NCBI GenBank assembly: GCA_015059715.1
Contig: SUZV01000014.1
Location: forward strand, 1 to 64,000
DNA: 64,000 bases
Source: Rikenellaceae bacterium
GTDB lineage: Bacteria; Bacteroidota; Bacteroidia; Bacteroidales; Rikenellaceae
Reading direction: 5' to 3'
Positions 52,089-60,803 of this stretch are shown here, in pieces; position 1 is the stretch's first letter; every line of letters begins with the position of its first letter. The position numbers and the translations under genes were made by a program. Below the pieces are notes generated by a model, which saw nothing but the letters and a program-made list of their open reading frames with translations, ran no database searches and had not been told where the DNA came from.

Positions 52089-53879
52089 ATGAAGAATATA
52101 CGCAACTTTTGTATTATAGCACATATTGATCATGGTAAGAGCACACTTGCCGACCGTCTGCTTGAGAAGACCAATACACTTAATCAGCGCGAGATGCAGG
52201 CACAGGTGCTCGACGATATGGACTTGGAGCGAGAGAAGGGTATCACCATCAAGAGCCACGCTATACAGATGGAGTATAAGGCTCAGGATGGCCAGCTCTA
52301 CACGCTCAACCTTATCGATACCCCAGGACACGTCGACTTCTCTTATGAGGTGTCGCGAGCTATCGCCTCGTGCGAGGGTGCGCTGCTTGTTGTCGATGCT
52401 ACGCAGGGTATTCAGGCACAGACCATATCGAACCTATACCTTGCTCTTGGTCAGGACCTTGAGATTATCCCTGTACTTAATAAAATAGATTGCGAGTCGG
52501 CGATGATTGACGAGGTTAAGGACCAGATTATCGACCTTATAGGTTGCAAGGAGGAGGATATACTCCTCGCCTCGGGCAAGACGGGCCAGGGTGTCGAGGA
52601 TGTGTTGGAGGCTATTGTTGCGCGTGTTCCTGCCCCCGAGGGCGACCCTGATGCGCCCCTTCAGGCCCTTATCTTTGACTCGGTATTTAACCCATTTAGA
52701 GGTGTTATCGCCTACTTCCGCGTGTTCAATGGCTCGATACGTAAGGGTGAGCATGTCAAGTTCTTTAACGCTGGTAGCGAGTACGATGCCGACGAGATTG
52801 GAGTGCTCAAACTCAAGATGGTGGAGCGTGACGAGATTAAGGCAGGTGATGTAGGCTATATATGCTCGGGAATTAAGAACTCTACCGATGTTAAGGTTGG
52901 CGATACCATCACCTCGGTAGCTAACCCTGCGCATGAGGCTATAGCGGGTTTCGAGGATGTCAAGCCTATGGTCTTTGCTGGTGTATATCCTGTTGAGGCT
53001 GATCAGTATGAGGATTTACGCGCCTCGCTTGAGAAGCTTAAGCTCAACGATGCCTCGCTGACCTTCGAGCCTGAGAGCTCTTTGGCCCTCGGTTTTGGTT
53101 TCCGCTGTGGCTTCCTCGGTCTGCTGCACATGGAGATTATTCAGGAGCGTCTGTATCGCGAGTTCGATATGGATGTTATCACTACGGTACCTAATGTGTC
53201 GTACCATATAACCACTACCTTAGGCGAGGAGCTTGAGGTGCATAACCCCTCGGGACTCCCCGAGATTACCAAGGTGGCAAAGATTGAGGAGCCCTATATC
53301 CTCGCACAGATAATCACCAAGGCCGACTTCCTCGGTAATGTCCTTAAGCTATGTATCGATAAGCGTGGTGTGATGAAGAATCAGACCTTTATCACCCAGG
53401 ACCGCGTGGAGGTAAACTTCGAGATGCCACTTTCGGAGATAGTTTTCGACTTTTACGATAAGCTTAAGAGTATCTCTAAGGGTTATGCCTCATTTGACTA
53501 TCACCGCACAGGGTATCAGCCGAGTAAGCTCGCTAAGCTCGATATATTGCTCAATGGCGAGGCTGTAGATGCTCTCTCGTCGCTGATATATGCCGACCAC
53601 GCCTACGACTTTGGACGTAAGATGTGCGAGAAGCTTAAGGAGCTTATTCCTCGTCAGCAGTTCGATATAGCCATTCAGGCGGCCATAGGTGCTAAGATTA
53701 TAGCGCGTGAGACCGTTAAGGCTGTGCGTAAGGATGTTACAGCAAAGTGTTATGGTGGTGATATCTCACGTAAGCGTAAGCTGTTGGAGAAGCAGAAGGC
53801 AGGTAAGAAGCGTATGCGACAGATTGGTTCGGTGCAGGTGCCGCAGTCGGCGTTTCTTGCGGTGCTCAAGATGGATTAA
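52089..53879 (+). CDS. lepA: Elongation factor 4 (LepA)
   Basis: Ribosome-bound translational GTPase. The G domain has G1 [10 protein letters not shown]3 DTPGH and G4 NKID. The 596-aa protein carries the EF-G-like domains II, III and V and the LepA-specific C-terminal domain ([26 protein letters not shown] and [20 protein letters not shown]). The length is typical. A foldback element starts in its stop codon. Confidence 0.98.
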   Translation: MKNIRNFCIIAHIDHGKSTLADRLLEKTNTLNQREMQAQVLDDMDLEREKGITIKSHAIQMEYKAQDGQLYTLNLIDTPGHVDFSYEVSRAIASCEGALLVVDATQGIQAQTISNLYLALGQDLEIIPVLNKIDCESAMIDEVKDQIIDLIGCKEEDILLASGKTGQGVEDVLEAIVARVPAPEGDPDAPLQALIFDSVFNPFRGVIAYFRVFNGSIRKGEHVKFFNAGSEYDADEIGVLKLKMVERDEIKAGDVGYICSGIKNSTDVKVGDTITSVANPAHEAIAGFEDVKPMVFAGVYPVEADQYEDLRASLEKLKLNDASLTFEPESSLALGFGFRCGFLGLLHMEIIQERLYREFDMDVITTVPNVSYHITTTLGEELEVHNPSGLPEITKVAKIEEPYILAQIITKADFLGNVLKLCIDKRGVMKNQTFITQDRVEVNFEMPLSEIVFDFYDKLKSISKGYASFDYHRTGYQPSKLAKLDILLNGEAVDALSSLIYADHAYDFGRKMCEKLKELIPRQQFDIAIQAAIGAKIIARETVKAVRKDVTAKCYGGDISRKRKLLEKQKAGKKRMRQIGSVQVPQSAFLAVLKMD

Positions 53880-54260
53880 TTTGTTGTGATAAGGCATCAT
53901 CTACTGCCGCTAACGAATTATCTTGGCAATGGGCAGTACATCCAAGTACAGCCCATCGCCTCGAAGTTCGCCGAGCGTTGTATCTAATGCCTTCTGACAA
54001 CAAATTTGGTTCTTTGCTGTGATAAGGGAGCATCTTTGAAGCTTTGCTTGTCTGAAAAATGCTCACATACGTTTAGTATGCTCCGCTTTTTCAGTCTGCG
54101 ACAAATCTCCAAATTTGCAACCCTTCTGACAACAAATTTGGTTCTTTGCAGTGATAAGGTATCATCTGCGGCATCTGGCTTGAGTGCAAAATGCTCATTT
54201 ACCTTGAGTAAACTCCGCATATGTAACCCTTCTAACAACAAATTTGGTTCTTTGATGTGA
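53878..54260. repeat. Three tandem foldback units, family 3, downstream of lepA
   Basis: Three units joined by the shared word CAAATTTGGTTCTTTG (starting 54001, 54133 and 54239; spacing 132 and 106 nt). Each unit opens with GTGATAAGG-N-A-N-CATCT and closes with CTTCTGACAACAAATTT, which pairs back to the opening. Unit 1 has an inner hairpin GGGCAGTAC / GTACAGCCC; units 2 and 3 have AATGCTCA followed by a hairpin and CTCCGC, where the arms change together (CATAC/GTATG and TTTAC/GTAAA). There is no coding capacity. The first unit begins in the lepA stop codon. Confidence 0.78.
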
Positions 54261-54331
54261 TAGTGTTAATATGTTATTTGGTTAGAGATAGCACCTTGTC
54301 ATCATATTAACACACGATTTATACAATAATT

Positions 54332-54404
54332 GCGGTAGTAGCTCAGTCGGTAGAGCATCGGCTTCCCAAGCCGAGGGTCGCGGGTTCGAGTCCCGTCTAC
54401 CGCT
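54332..54404 (+). tRNA. tRNA-Gly (anticodon CCC)
   Basis: A complete cloverleaf: acceptor GCGGTAG / CTACCGC, D-arm GCTC/GAGC, anticodon stem TCGGC / GCCGA with loop TTCCCAA, T-arm GCGGG / CCCGT with loop TTCGAGT, discriminator T. The CCA end is not encoded. The final 27 bases plus TCA are repeated downstream (see the next entry). Confidence 0.96.
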
Positions 54405-54729
54405 CATTGAGAGTCGGTATAGGGACTCTCACGCGACCCTCACCGCCCCTATCAGGGGTTGGGGGTGTAAATATAAATAAGGCGCGTAGCGCGGGTTCGA
54501 GTCCCGTCTACCGCTCATATAGAGTCGGTATAGGGACTCTCACGCGACCCTCACCGCCCCTATCAGGGGTTGGGGGTGTAAATATAAAATAAGGCGCGTA
54601 GCGCGGGTTCGAGTCCCGTCTACCGCTCATATAGAGTCGGTATAGGGACTCTCACGCGACCCTCACCGCCCCTGTTATAGGCGGTGTAAATGATAAATGA
54701 AGGTGGCGCGGTGCGCAAGTTCGAGGTGG
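54380..54729 (+). repeat. Tandem repeats of the tRNA-Gly 3' end plus spacer
   Basis: The 27-nt T-arm and acceptor end of the tRNA occurs at 54380-54406 (in the tRNA), 54491-54517 and 54603-54629, identical in all three, so units are 111 and 112 nt long. Each unit carries an 84-nt spacer with the hairpins AGAGTC / GACTCT and CCCCT-ATC-AGGGG. The third spacer is shortened and drifts, and a degraded T-arm remains at about 54714. No protein is encoded; frames here only read the repeats. The rest up to 54813 has no gene. Confidence 0.85.
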
Positions 54730-54813
54730 TGGCTATAAGTGTGGATATCGATACATTTTAGTAGACCTTAGCAATAATGTTGATAACAACCTAAACCAAA
54801 TAAATATAATCTT

Positions 54814-56118
54814 ATGAAACAAGTTCTTCTATCACTAATACTTATACTGACTGTTGCGACATCGGCAACGGCACAGGGTTACACCCCTACGGAGGAGAAT
54901 CTACGCTCGCGCAAAGAGTTTGCCGAGGATAGGTTTGGTATCTTTATCCACTGGGGCATATATAGCATATTTGCGCAGGGTGAGTGGTATCTCCAGAATG
55001 TAGGCCTTAACCGCGACGAGTATGCAAAGGCTGCCGATGCCTTCTATCCGCACCGCTTCAATGCCAAGGAGTGGGTGGCGGCAATCAAGGCCTCGGGAGC
55101 AAAGTATATATGCTTTACCTCGCGTCATCACGATAGCTTCTCGATGTGGGATACGGCAGAGTCGGAGTTTAACATCGTAGATGCTACGCCATATAAGCGC
55201 GACATACTCAAGGAGTTGGCCAAGGAGTGTAAGAAGCAGGGCATAGCTCTTCACCTCTACTATTCGCACGCCGACTGGTCGCGCGATGAGTATCCACGTG
55301 GCCGTACAGCTACGGGTGTTACGGGACGTAATGCCGAGCTTATCAACTGGCCTGCATATTACAACTTTATGAATCGTCAGATAACGGAGCTTTTGACCAA
55401 CTATGGTCCAGTGCGCGCTATCTGGTTCGATGGTTGGTGGGACCACGACGAGGATGAGACACCTTTCGACTGGCAGCTCGATGAGCAGTATGCTCTTGTT
55501 CATAAGTTGCAGCCAGCGTGTCTTGTTGCCAATAACCACCACCAGGTGCCTTTTGAGGGTGAGGATATTCAGATTTTTGAGCGAGATCTGCCTGGTGAGA
55601 ATACTCACGGATTATCGGGTCAGGCCATCAGCCGCTTGCCTTTGGAGACGTGTCAGACGATGAATGGTATGTGGGGCTATAAGGTCGTAGATCAGGATTA
55701 TAAGTCTACAGAGACGCTTATTCGCTACTTAGTAAGTGCAGCAGGTAAGGGTGCAAACCTCTTGCTAAATGTGGGCCCTCAGCCCAATGGCGAGCTACCT
55801 GAGGCTGCCTTAGAGCGTATGAAGGCTATGGGTGAGTGGCTCTCGGTAAATGGCGATACGATATACGCTACCGAGGCTGGTGATGTTGCCCAGCAGGAGT
55901 GGGGTTGCACAACACGTAAGGGTGATCGTCTCTTTGTGCATATCTTCGAGCTTGAGGGAGATGCCGTCGTGTTGCCTTTGGAGTGTGAGGTTATTGAGGC
56001 TACGGTTTTTGCCTCGGGTGAGAGTGTTAGCTTCGAGAAGTGCGATGGTGGCTACCGTATCATCACAGGCCCTGTGACCGATGCTATAGACTACATTGTC
56101 GAGCTACGCACGAAATAG
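54814..56118 (+). CDS. Alpha-L-fucosidase (GH29), secreted
   Basis: A 434-aa glycoside hydrolase with a signal peptide (MKQVLLSLILILTVATSATAQ). The catalytic (beta/alpha)8 barrel has GIFIHWGIYS, KYICFTSRHHDSFSMWDT (substrate-binding His pair), LHLYYSHADWSRD and RAIWFDGWWD, where the Asp of WFDGWWD is the nucleophile. A short C-terminal beta domain follows. It releases terminal fucose from mucin or host glycans. It stands alone, with no other glycan genes; it is directly after the tRNA-tail repeats. Own terminator overlapping the secDF promoter. Confidence 0.95.
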   Translation: MKQVLLSLILILTVATSATAQGYTPTEENLRSRKEFAEDRFGIFIHWGIYSIFAQGEWYLQNVGLNRDEYAKAADAFYPHRFNAKEWVAAIKASGAKYICFTSRHHDSFSMWDTAESEFNIVDATPYKRDILKELAKECKKQGIALHLYYSHADWSRDEYPRGRTATGVTGRNAELINWPAYYNFMNRQITELLTNYGPVRAIWFDGWWDHDEDETPFDWQLDEQYALVHKLQPACLVANNHHQVPFEGEDIQIFERDLPGENTHGLSGQAISRLPLETCQTMNGMWGYKVVDQDYKSTETLIRYLVSAAGKGANLLLNVGPQPNGELPEAALERMKAMGEWLSVNGDTIYATEAGDVAQQEWGCTTRKGDRLFVHIFELEGDAVVLPLECEVIEATVFASGESVSFEKCDGGYRIITGPVTDAIDYIVELRTK

Positions 56119-56163
56119 AGCCTTTGCCGATAAGCATAAATTTGTTGCAATAATCCTACAATT

Positions 56164-56207
56164 ATCGCAGTCCATATTTGTGGATTGCGATTTTTTTGCT
56201 ATCTTTG
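56164..56207 (+). promoter_or_regulatory. Overlapping terminator (fucosidase) and promoter (secDF)
   Basis: Terminator: 10-bp stem ATCGCAGTCC / GGATTGCGAT (arms 56164-56173 and 56182-56191, one G-T pair) then T7. Promoter: TTTG (56177-56180, inside the hairpin loop), a 19-nt spacer, TATCTTTG (56200-56207). The two signals use the same DNA. Confidence 0.8.
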
Positions 56208-56328
56208 CGCGATTAACGCGCGAATATTTAGGTGTTCGGCGTGGTTATGTGTTGGTGATGGCTAACGATAGTGTGATTAACGACACGAAAAATACATAAA
56301 CAATAACAAATAACAAAACTTTCTAACA

Positions 56329-59226
56329 ATGCAGAGTAAAGGAATTATCAAGTGGCTGGCAGTGCTTTTGGGCCTTGCTAGCATCTGGCAGCTCTCATTT
56401 AGCTTCGTTACGCGAAACATCGAGGCTGAGGCTGCAAAGCAGGAGAATCCCCAGGCATACCTCGACGAGAGGTGGGATAAGAGTGTCTACTTAGGCTACA
56501 CCTATGGTGAGTGTAAGGAGAAGGAGCTAAACTTGGGTCTTGACCTTAAGGGCGGTATGAACGTGATGCTTGAGATTAAGGCAGAGGATGTTATCCGCAC
56601 TAACGCCTTCAACGACATCACTGTAGCATCAAACAACACTCTTCGTGAGAGCATCGAGGCGGCATTGGATGCTGCATCGGCTATGGAGTCGCCTTCGGCT
56701 GTTGTTGATGCCTATGTAGCAGCTCTTTCGGCTGAGGACCTTATGGCTATCTATGCTACTGACGATGCTTCGGCCGTAGCATCACAGCTTAAGAGCCACA
56801 TCGAGGGTTCGGTAGCTAAGATGAACGAGGTGTTGATAACACGTATCGACCTTCTTGGTGTTATCCAGCCAAATATCCAGCCTATTGCAGGTACTAACCG
56901 TATCATGGTTGAGCTTCCAGGTGTTAAGGAGCCTGAGCGTGTAAGTAAGCTCTTGGCCTCGACAGCAAACCTTGAGTTCTGGCAGGTGTGCGACAGCGAG
57001 GATGCTAACACCATTATGCAGACCCTCTTTGTCGATGGTGACGCTATCGTGCGTGACTACCTCCTTGCTCAGGGTGCCGATGAGACAGAGGTGAGCATCA
57101 CTCCACTTAGCGAGTTGCTTATGACCTCATACCCTGCACCTGTTGAGGATGGCAGCGTTCAGACTTTCAGTGTATCGGAGCCTTTGGTTGCAGCTGCTGA
57201 GAAGAGCAACATACAGCTTATCAACGAGTATTTGGATATCCCAGCTGTCAAGGCTTTGATTCCTGCCGATGTTAAGCTTGCATGGTCAAACAAGAGCTCG
57301 CTTGATAGCTCTAAGGGTACTTTCCTCCTCTACGCTCTTAAGGGCAAGGATGGTGCTATGCTTCCAGTATTGGATGGCTCGGGCATCACCAACGCTCGTG
57401 CGGCAGGTGGTCAGTATGGTGGCTTCGAGGTATCTATGACTATGGACTCTAAGACAGCTATCGAGTGGGGTAACATCACAGGTGCTAACATAGGTCGTCA
57501 GATTGCTATTGTTCTCGATAGCTACGTCTACTCTGCACCACGTGTAAACGATCGTATCGATGGTGGTCAGTCATCTATCACTGGTAACTTCACAGCACAG
57601 GAGGCCGAGGACTTGGCTAACGTACTTAACTCAGGTAAGTCACCAGCTCCTGCAACTATTATCTACTCTGAGGTTGTAGGTCCATCACTCGGTGCTAAGT
57701 CTATCAACGCAGGTCTTATCTCATTCGTATTGGCATTCTGCCTTGTACTTCTCTACATGGCATTCTTCTATAAGACAGCAGGTTGGTATGCCAACATCGC
57801 ACTCTTGTTCAACGTGCTATTGCTCTTTGGCGTATTGGTATCGTTTGGTGCAGTGTTGACACTTCCAGGTATTGCTGGTATCGTGCTCACTATGGGTATG
57901 GCTGTGGATGCTAACGTCATCATCTTCGAGCGTGTTAAGGAGGAGTTGCGTGCAGGTAAGGGCATTATGCTTGCCATCAAGGATGGTTTCTCTAACGCCT
58001 ACTCAGCGATTATTGATGGTAACCTTACCACAATCATTACAGGTATCGTACTCTTCTTCTTCGGTACAGGTCCAGTTAAGGGCTTCGCAACAACCTTGGT
58101 ATTGGGTATTATTACATCGTTGTTCTGCGCTATCTTTATCACACGTGTACTTATTGAGTCGCACGTGGAGCGTCGTGGCACCATCGCCTTCTCGCGTAAG
58201 TTCACTGAGAACTTCATGCAGAATGTTAAGTTTAGCTTTATCTCTAAGCGCAAGGTCTCTTACGTTGTATCGGGTATATTGATTGTCGCATCTATCATTT
58301 CGCTCTTTACTCTCGGTCTTAATCAGGGTGTTGAGTTCACTGGTGGTCGCTCGTATGTTGTTAAGTTTAACGAGACTATCAGCGTTGAGGATGTACGTCA
58401 GAGCGTAGCTCAGGAGTTTGAGTCTGTGGCTGATGCTGCTAACTCATCTGTTGAGGTTAAGCAGTTCGGTGATGACAACCAGGTGCGTATCGTTACTCAG
58501 TATCAGCCTGCAGGCCTTGAGGGCGAGGAGGCTAACGATGCTGTAGATCGTCTGTTGTTCGCAGCTTTGGATAAGTACTTCACTATCGATGACTTCGGCT
58601 TCGAGGAGTTCCGTACTGCTGGTGATGGTGTTGCACAGTGGGGTATCGTATCATCTGAGCAGGTGAACGAGTCTATCTCGTCTGAGATGACCGTAAACTC
58701 GATTATTGCGGTGCTTATCGCCCTTGTAGCTATTGGCCTCTATATCGCAGTGCGTTTCCGTCGCTGGCAGTGGGCTATGGGTGCTACAGTAGCCTTGGCA
58801 CACAACGCTTTGTTGGTTATCGGTATCTTCTCAATGTTGTATGCTGTTATGCCTTTCAACCTTGAGGTTAACCAGGCCTTCATCGCTGCTATCTTGACCA
58901 TCATCGGTTACTCTATCAACGATACAGTGGTTATCTTTGACCGTATCCGCGAGTACATTGGTCTATATCCTAAGCGCGATATTAAGACAAATATCGATAA
59001 TGCTATCTGCGCAACCTTGTCACGTACAATCAACACCTCGGGTACTACGTTGGTAACCTTGTTGGCTATCTTCATCTTTGGTGGTGAGACTATCCGAGGC
59101 TTTGTATTTGCGTTGATTCTCGGTGTCATTATCGGTACCTACTCTTCAGTATTTATCGCTACACCTATCGCTTACGACCTCCAGCGCAAGAATGTTAAGC
59201 GCGGTGAGGAGGCTACTGAGGCATAG
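56329..59226 (+). CDS. secDF: Protein translocase subunit SecDF (fused)
   Basis: Proton-driven helper of Sec export, pulling substrates across the inner membrane. A 965-aa fusion of SecD and SecF: first half with LGLDLKGGMNVMLEI, the RILVELPG-type segment (NRIMVELPGVKEP), and the six-helix block with GIVLTMGMAVDANVIIFERVKEEL; second half with LNQGVEFTGGRSYVVKFN and TIIGYSINDTVVIFDRIRE. The fusion is typical of Bacteroidota. Codon choice is strongly biased, as in highly expressed genes. Terminator at 59258-59293. Confidence 0.98.
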   Translation: MQSKGIIKWLAVLLGLASIWQLSFSFVTRNIEAEAAKQENPQAYLDERWDKSVYLGYTYGECKEKELNLGLDLKGGMNVMLEIKAEDVIRTNAFNDITVASNNTLRESIEAALDAASAMESPSAVVDAYVAALSAEDLMAIYATDDASAVASQLKSHIEGSVAKMNEVLITRIDLLGVIQPNIQPIAGTNRIMVELPGVKEPERVSKLLASTANLEFWQVCDSEDANTIMQTLFVDGDAIVRDYLLAQGADETEVSITPLSELLMTSYPAPVEDGSVQTFSVSEPLVAAAEKSNIQLINEYLDIPAVKALIPADVKLAWSNKSSLDSSKGTFLLYALKGKDGAMLPVLDGSGITNARAAGGQYGGFEVSMTMDSKTAIEWGNITGANIGRQIAIVLDSYVYSAPRVNDRIDGGQSSITGNFTAQEAEDLANVLNSGKSPAPATIIYSEVVGPSLGAKSINAGLISFVLAFCLVLLYMAFFYKTAGWYANIALLFNVLLLFGVLVSFGAVLTLPGIAGIVLTMGMAVDANVIIFERVKEELRAGKGIMLAIKDGFSNAYSAIIDGNLTTIITGIVLFFFGTGPVKGFATTLVLGIITSLFCAIFITRVLIESHVERRGTIAFSRKFTENFMQNVKFSFISKRKVSYVVSGILIVASIISLFTLGLNQGVEFTGGRSYVVKFNETISVEDVRQSVAQEFESVADAANSSVEVKQFGDDNQVRIVTQYQPAGLEGEEANDAVDRLLFAALDKYFTIDDFGFEEFRTAGDGVAQWGIVSSEQVNESISSEMTVNSIIAVLIALVAIGLYIAVRFRRWQWAMGATVALAHNALLVIGIFSMLYAVMPFNLEVNQAFIAAILTIIGYSINDTVVIFDRIREYIGLYPKRDIKTNIDNAICATLSRTINTSGTTLVTLLAIFIFGGETIRGFVFALILGVIIGTYSSVFIATPIAYDLQRKNVKRGEEATEA

Positions 59227-59257
59227 TCTGTGTAGATACAAAGAGATATCTCTTCAT

Positions 59258-59293
59258 AATAGGTCGCATTCCTACGATGGATTGCGGCCTATT
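59258..59293 (+). terminator. Terminator after secDF
   Basis: An 11-bp stem AATAGGTCGCA / TGCGGCCTATT with one G-T pair, followed by TTTTG. Confidence 0.75.
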
Positions 59294-59316
59294 TTTGTAT
59301 GTTATAGCAATACCCC

Positions 59317-59727
59317 AGCACAAGATTACATAATATATCGTCACACGTGGTGTAAATTACATGCTTTTTTATACCTTTGGCATCATAATGATGCATCTAC
59401 TACAGCATCGTGCTACATAATATATCGTCACACGTGGTGTAAATTACATACTTTTTTATACCTTTGGCATCATAATGATGCATCTACTACAGCATCGTGC
59501 TACATAATATATCGTCACACGTGGTGTAAATTACATACTTTTTTATACCTTTGGCATCATAATGATGCATCTACTACAACATCGTATTACATAATATATC
59601 GTCACACGTGGTGTAAATTACCTACTTTTTTCTACCTTTGGCATCATAATGATGCATCTACTACAGCATCGTATTACATAATATATCGTCACACGTGGTG
59701 TAAATTACATACTTTTTTATAACTTTG
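59317..59727 (+). repeat. Tandem array of 87-bp units carrying palindromes and promoter boxes
   Basis: Five units at exact 87-bp spacing (ATATATCGTC words with the C at 59339, 59426, 59513, 59600 and 59687). Each carries GTCACACGTGGTGTAAATT, a T-run, a -7 box (TACCTTTG in the first four, TAACTTTG at 59720-59727 in the last) and, between units, the palindrome CATCATAATGATG. At 19-nt spacing the -33 position is GGTG within ACAC-GTG-GTGT. The last unit ends 24 nt before the ybbR-like gene and serves as its promoter. Confidence 0.85.
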
Positions 59728-59751
59728 CGCAATAAGAGTTTTTAAATATTT

Positions 59752-60159
59752 ATGGGAGATATAAAGGGATTTTTTAAACGCCTTGGTAGCTATATATCGC
59801 CAGCATACGTTACGATGCTCGTCGCTGCCTTCATATTGTGGTATATCACCAAGCTCGGTGATACATACACTACGGACCACGTTGTTACCGTCGTAGTAGA
59901 TGGTAAGGCCTTCGATGTGGGGTGTACGATACGTGGTAAGGGTACAAACCTTATCAGCTATACCATGTCATCGGAGCGAAGTAACTTTGAGGTCCCCTCG
60001 TCGGAGCTTAGCTTCGATAAGGAGGTGACCGACGATACGGGTAAGACCTATCGCCATGTTACGGGCCACTCTATGCAGCAAGCCTTGGCATCGCGTATGA
60101 ACGATGTCGATGTGGTTGCGGTGAGTAAGTTGCCTACTATCGAGAGCTACGAAGAGTAA
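59752..60159 (+). CDS. Short YbbR-like membrane-anchored protein
   Basis: A 135-aa protein with one N-terminal membrane helix (residues about 17-33, VTMLVAAFILWYIT) and a periplasmic domain with strands VVTVVVDGKAF and VGCTIRGKGTNL. In related genomes a YbbR-domain protein precedes coaE, and this fits both in place and in the membrane-anchor-plus-short-repeat layout. It is shorter than the usual family members (several YbbR repeats), perhaps with one repeat. Function unknown. Its leader is driven by the last 87-bp repeat unit; coaE follows 53 nt downstream. Confidence 0.68.
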   Translation: MGDIKGFFKRLGSYISPAYVTMLVAAFILWYITKLGDTYTTDHVVTVVVDGKAFDVGCTIRGKGTNLISYTMSSERSNFEVPSSELSFDKEVTDDTGKTYRHVTGHSMQQALASRMNDVDVVAVSKLPTIESYEE

Positions 60160-60212
60160 CTATAATTAGGGCTATAGCGCGTATATAGTCCTAATATATA
60201 TAATATAGGTAT

Positions 60213-60803
60213 ATGTATAAGGTTGGTATAACAGGAGGAATAGGTTCGGGCAAGAGTACTGTTTGCGCTATGTTCGAAGAGTTGGGTGTGGCGGTCTATA
60301 ACTCCGATGTTAGGGCTAAGGAGTTGATGACAACCGACACTGCGCTGCGCGAGGCTATTGTAGAACGCTTTGGAACGGAGTGCTATAACGCCGATGGCCT
60401 TAACCGCAGCTACCTTGCCGAGCGAGTATTTAGCAATGGCGAGGAGCTTGCTGCACTTAATGGTATCGTTCACCCTGCTGTAATGGCCGATTTCGAGGCC
60501 TGGGCCGAGAGCTCAGCTGGTAGCTATGTGGTCTTAGAGTCGGCGATACTCTTTGAAGCAGGCCTTGAGGGTAGTGTGGATATGGTTATTGCGGTACTCG
60601 CGCCTCAAGAGCTGCGCATAGAGCGTGCCATGGCACGTGATGGTGCGCAGAGAGAGCAGATAGAGGCTCGCATACGTAGTCAGATGAGTGATGATGAGCT
60701 TGCTGATAGGGCTAAGTATGTTGTTATAAATATCGATATCGACGACCTCAGAGAGGATGTCGAGCAGCTCCATAGACGTATATGCTATGATTCTCGCGCC
60801 TAA
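60213..60803 (+). CDS. coaE: Dephospho-CoA kinase
   Basis: Last step of coenzyme A synthesis. The 196-aa P-loop kinase has GGIGSGKSTVCAMFEELG, VYNSDVRAKELM (substrate Asp), VHPAVMADF and VLESAILFEAGL, all typical. The length is normal. It overlaps folP by 17 nt and is in a compact operon that continues to the methyltransferase. Confidence 0.96.
   Translation: MYKVGITGGIGSGKSTVCAMFEELGVAVYNSDVRAKELMTTDTALREAIVERFGTECYNADGLNRSYLAERVFSNGEELAALNGIVHPAVMADFEAWAESSAGSYVVLESAILFEAGLEGSVDMVIAVLAPQELRIERAMARDGAQREQIEARIRSQMSDDELADRAKYVVINIDIDDLREDVEQLHRRICYDSRA

Noticed and set aside
54407..54592. A 61-codon open frame with an internally repeated peptide after tRNA-Gly
   Set aside because: It is a direct reading of the tandem non-coding unit; it has no start signal and repeats because the DNA repeats.
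54332..56118. Genomic island inserted at tRNA-Gly carrying the fucosidase
   Set aside because: No integrase, no mobile genes and the next genes are core functions (secDF); only the att-like repeats support it, so it is kept as a possibility in the findings and not as a feature.
59123..59722. A 199-codon open frame on the plus strand over the 87-bp repeats
   Set aside because: It only reads the repeat units (the same peptide block recurs each 29 codons) and starts inside secDF; nothing suggests a real protein.
59317..59727. Possible CRISPR array
   Set aside because: The whole 87-bp unit is repeated with no variable spacers, and no cas gene is present.
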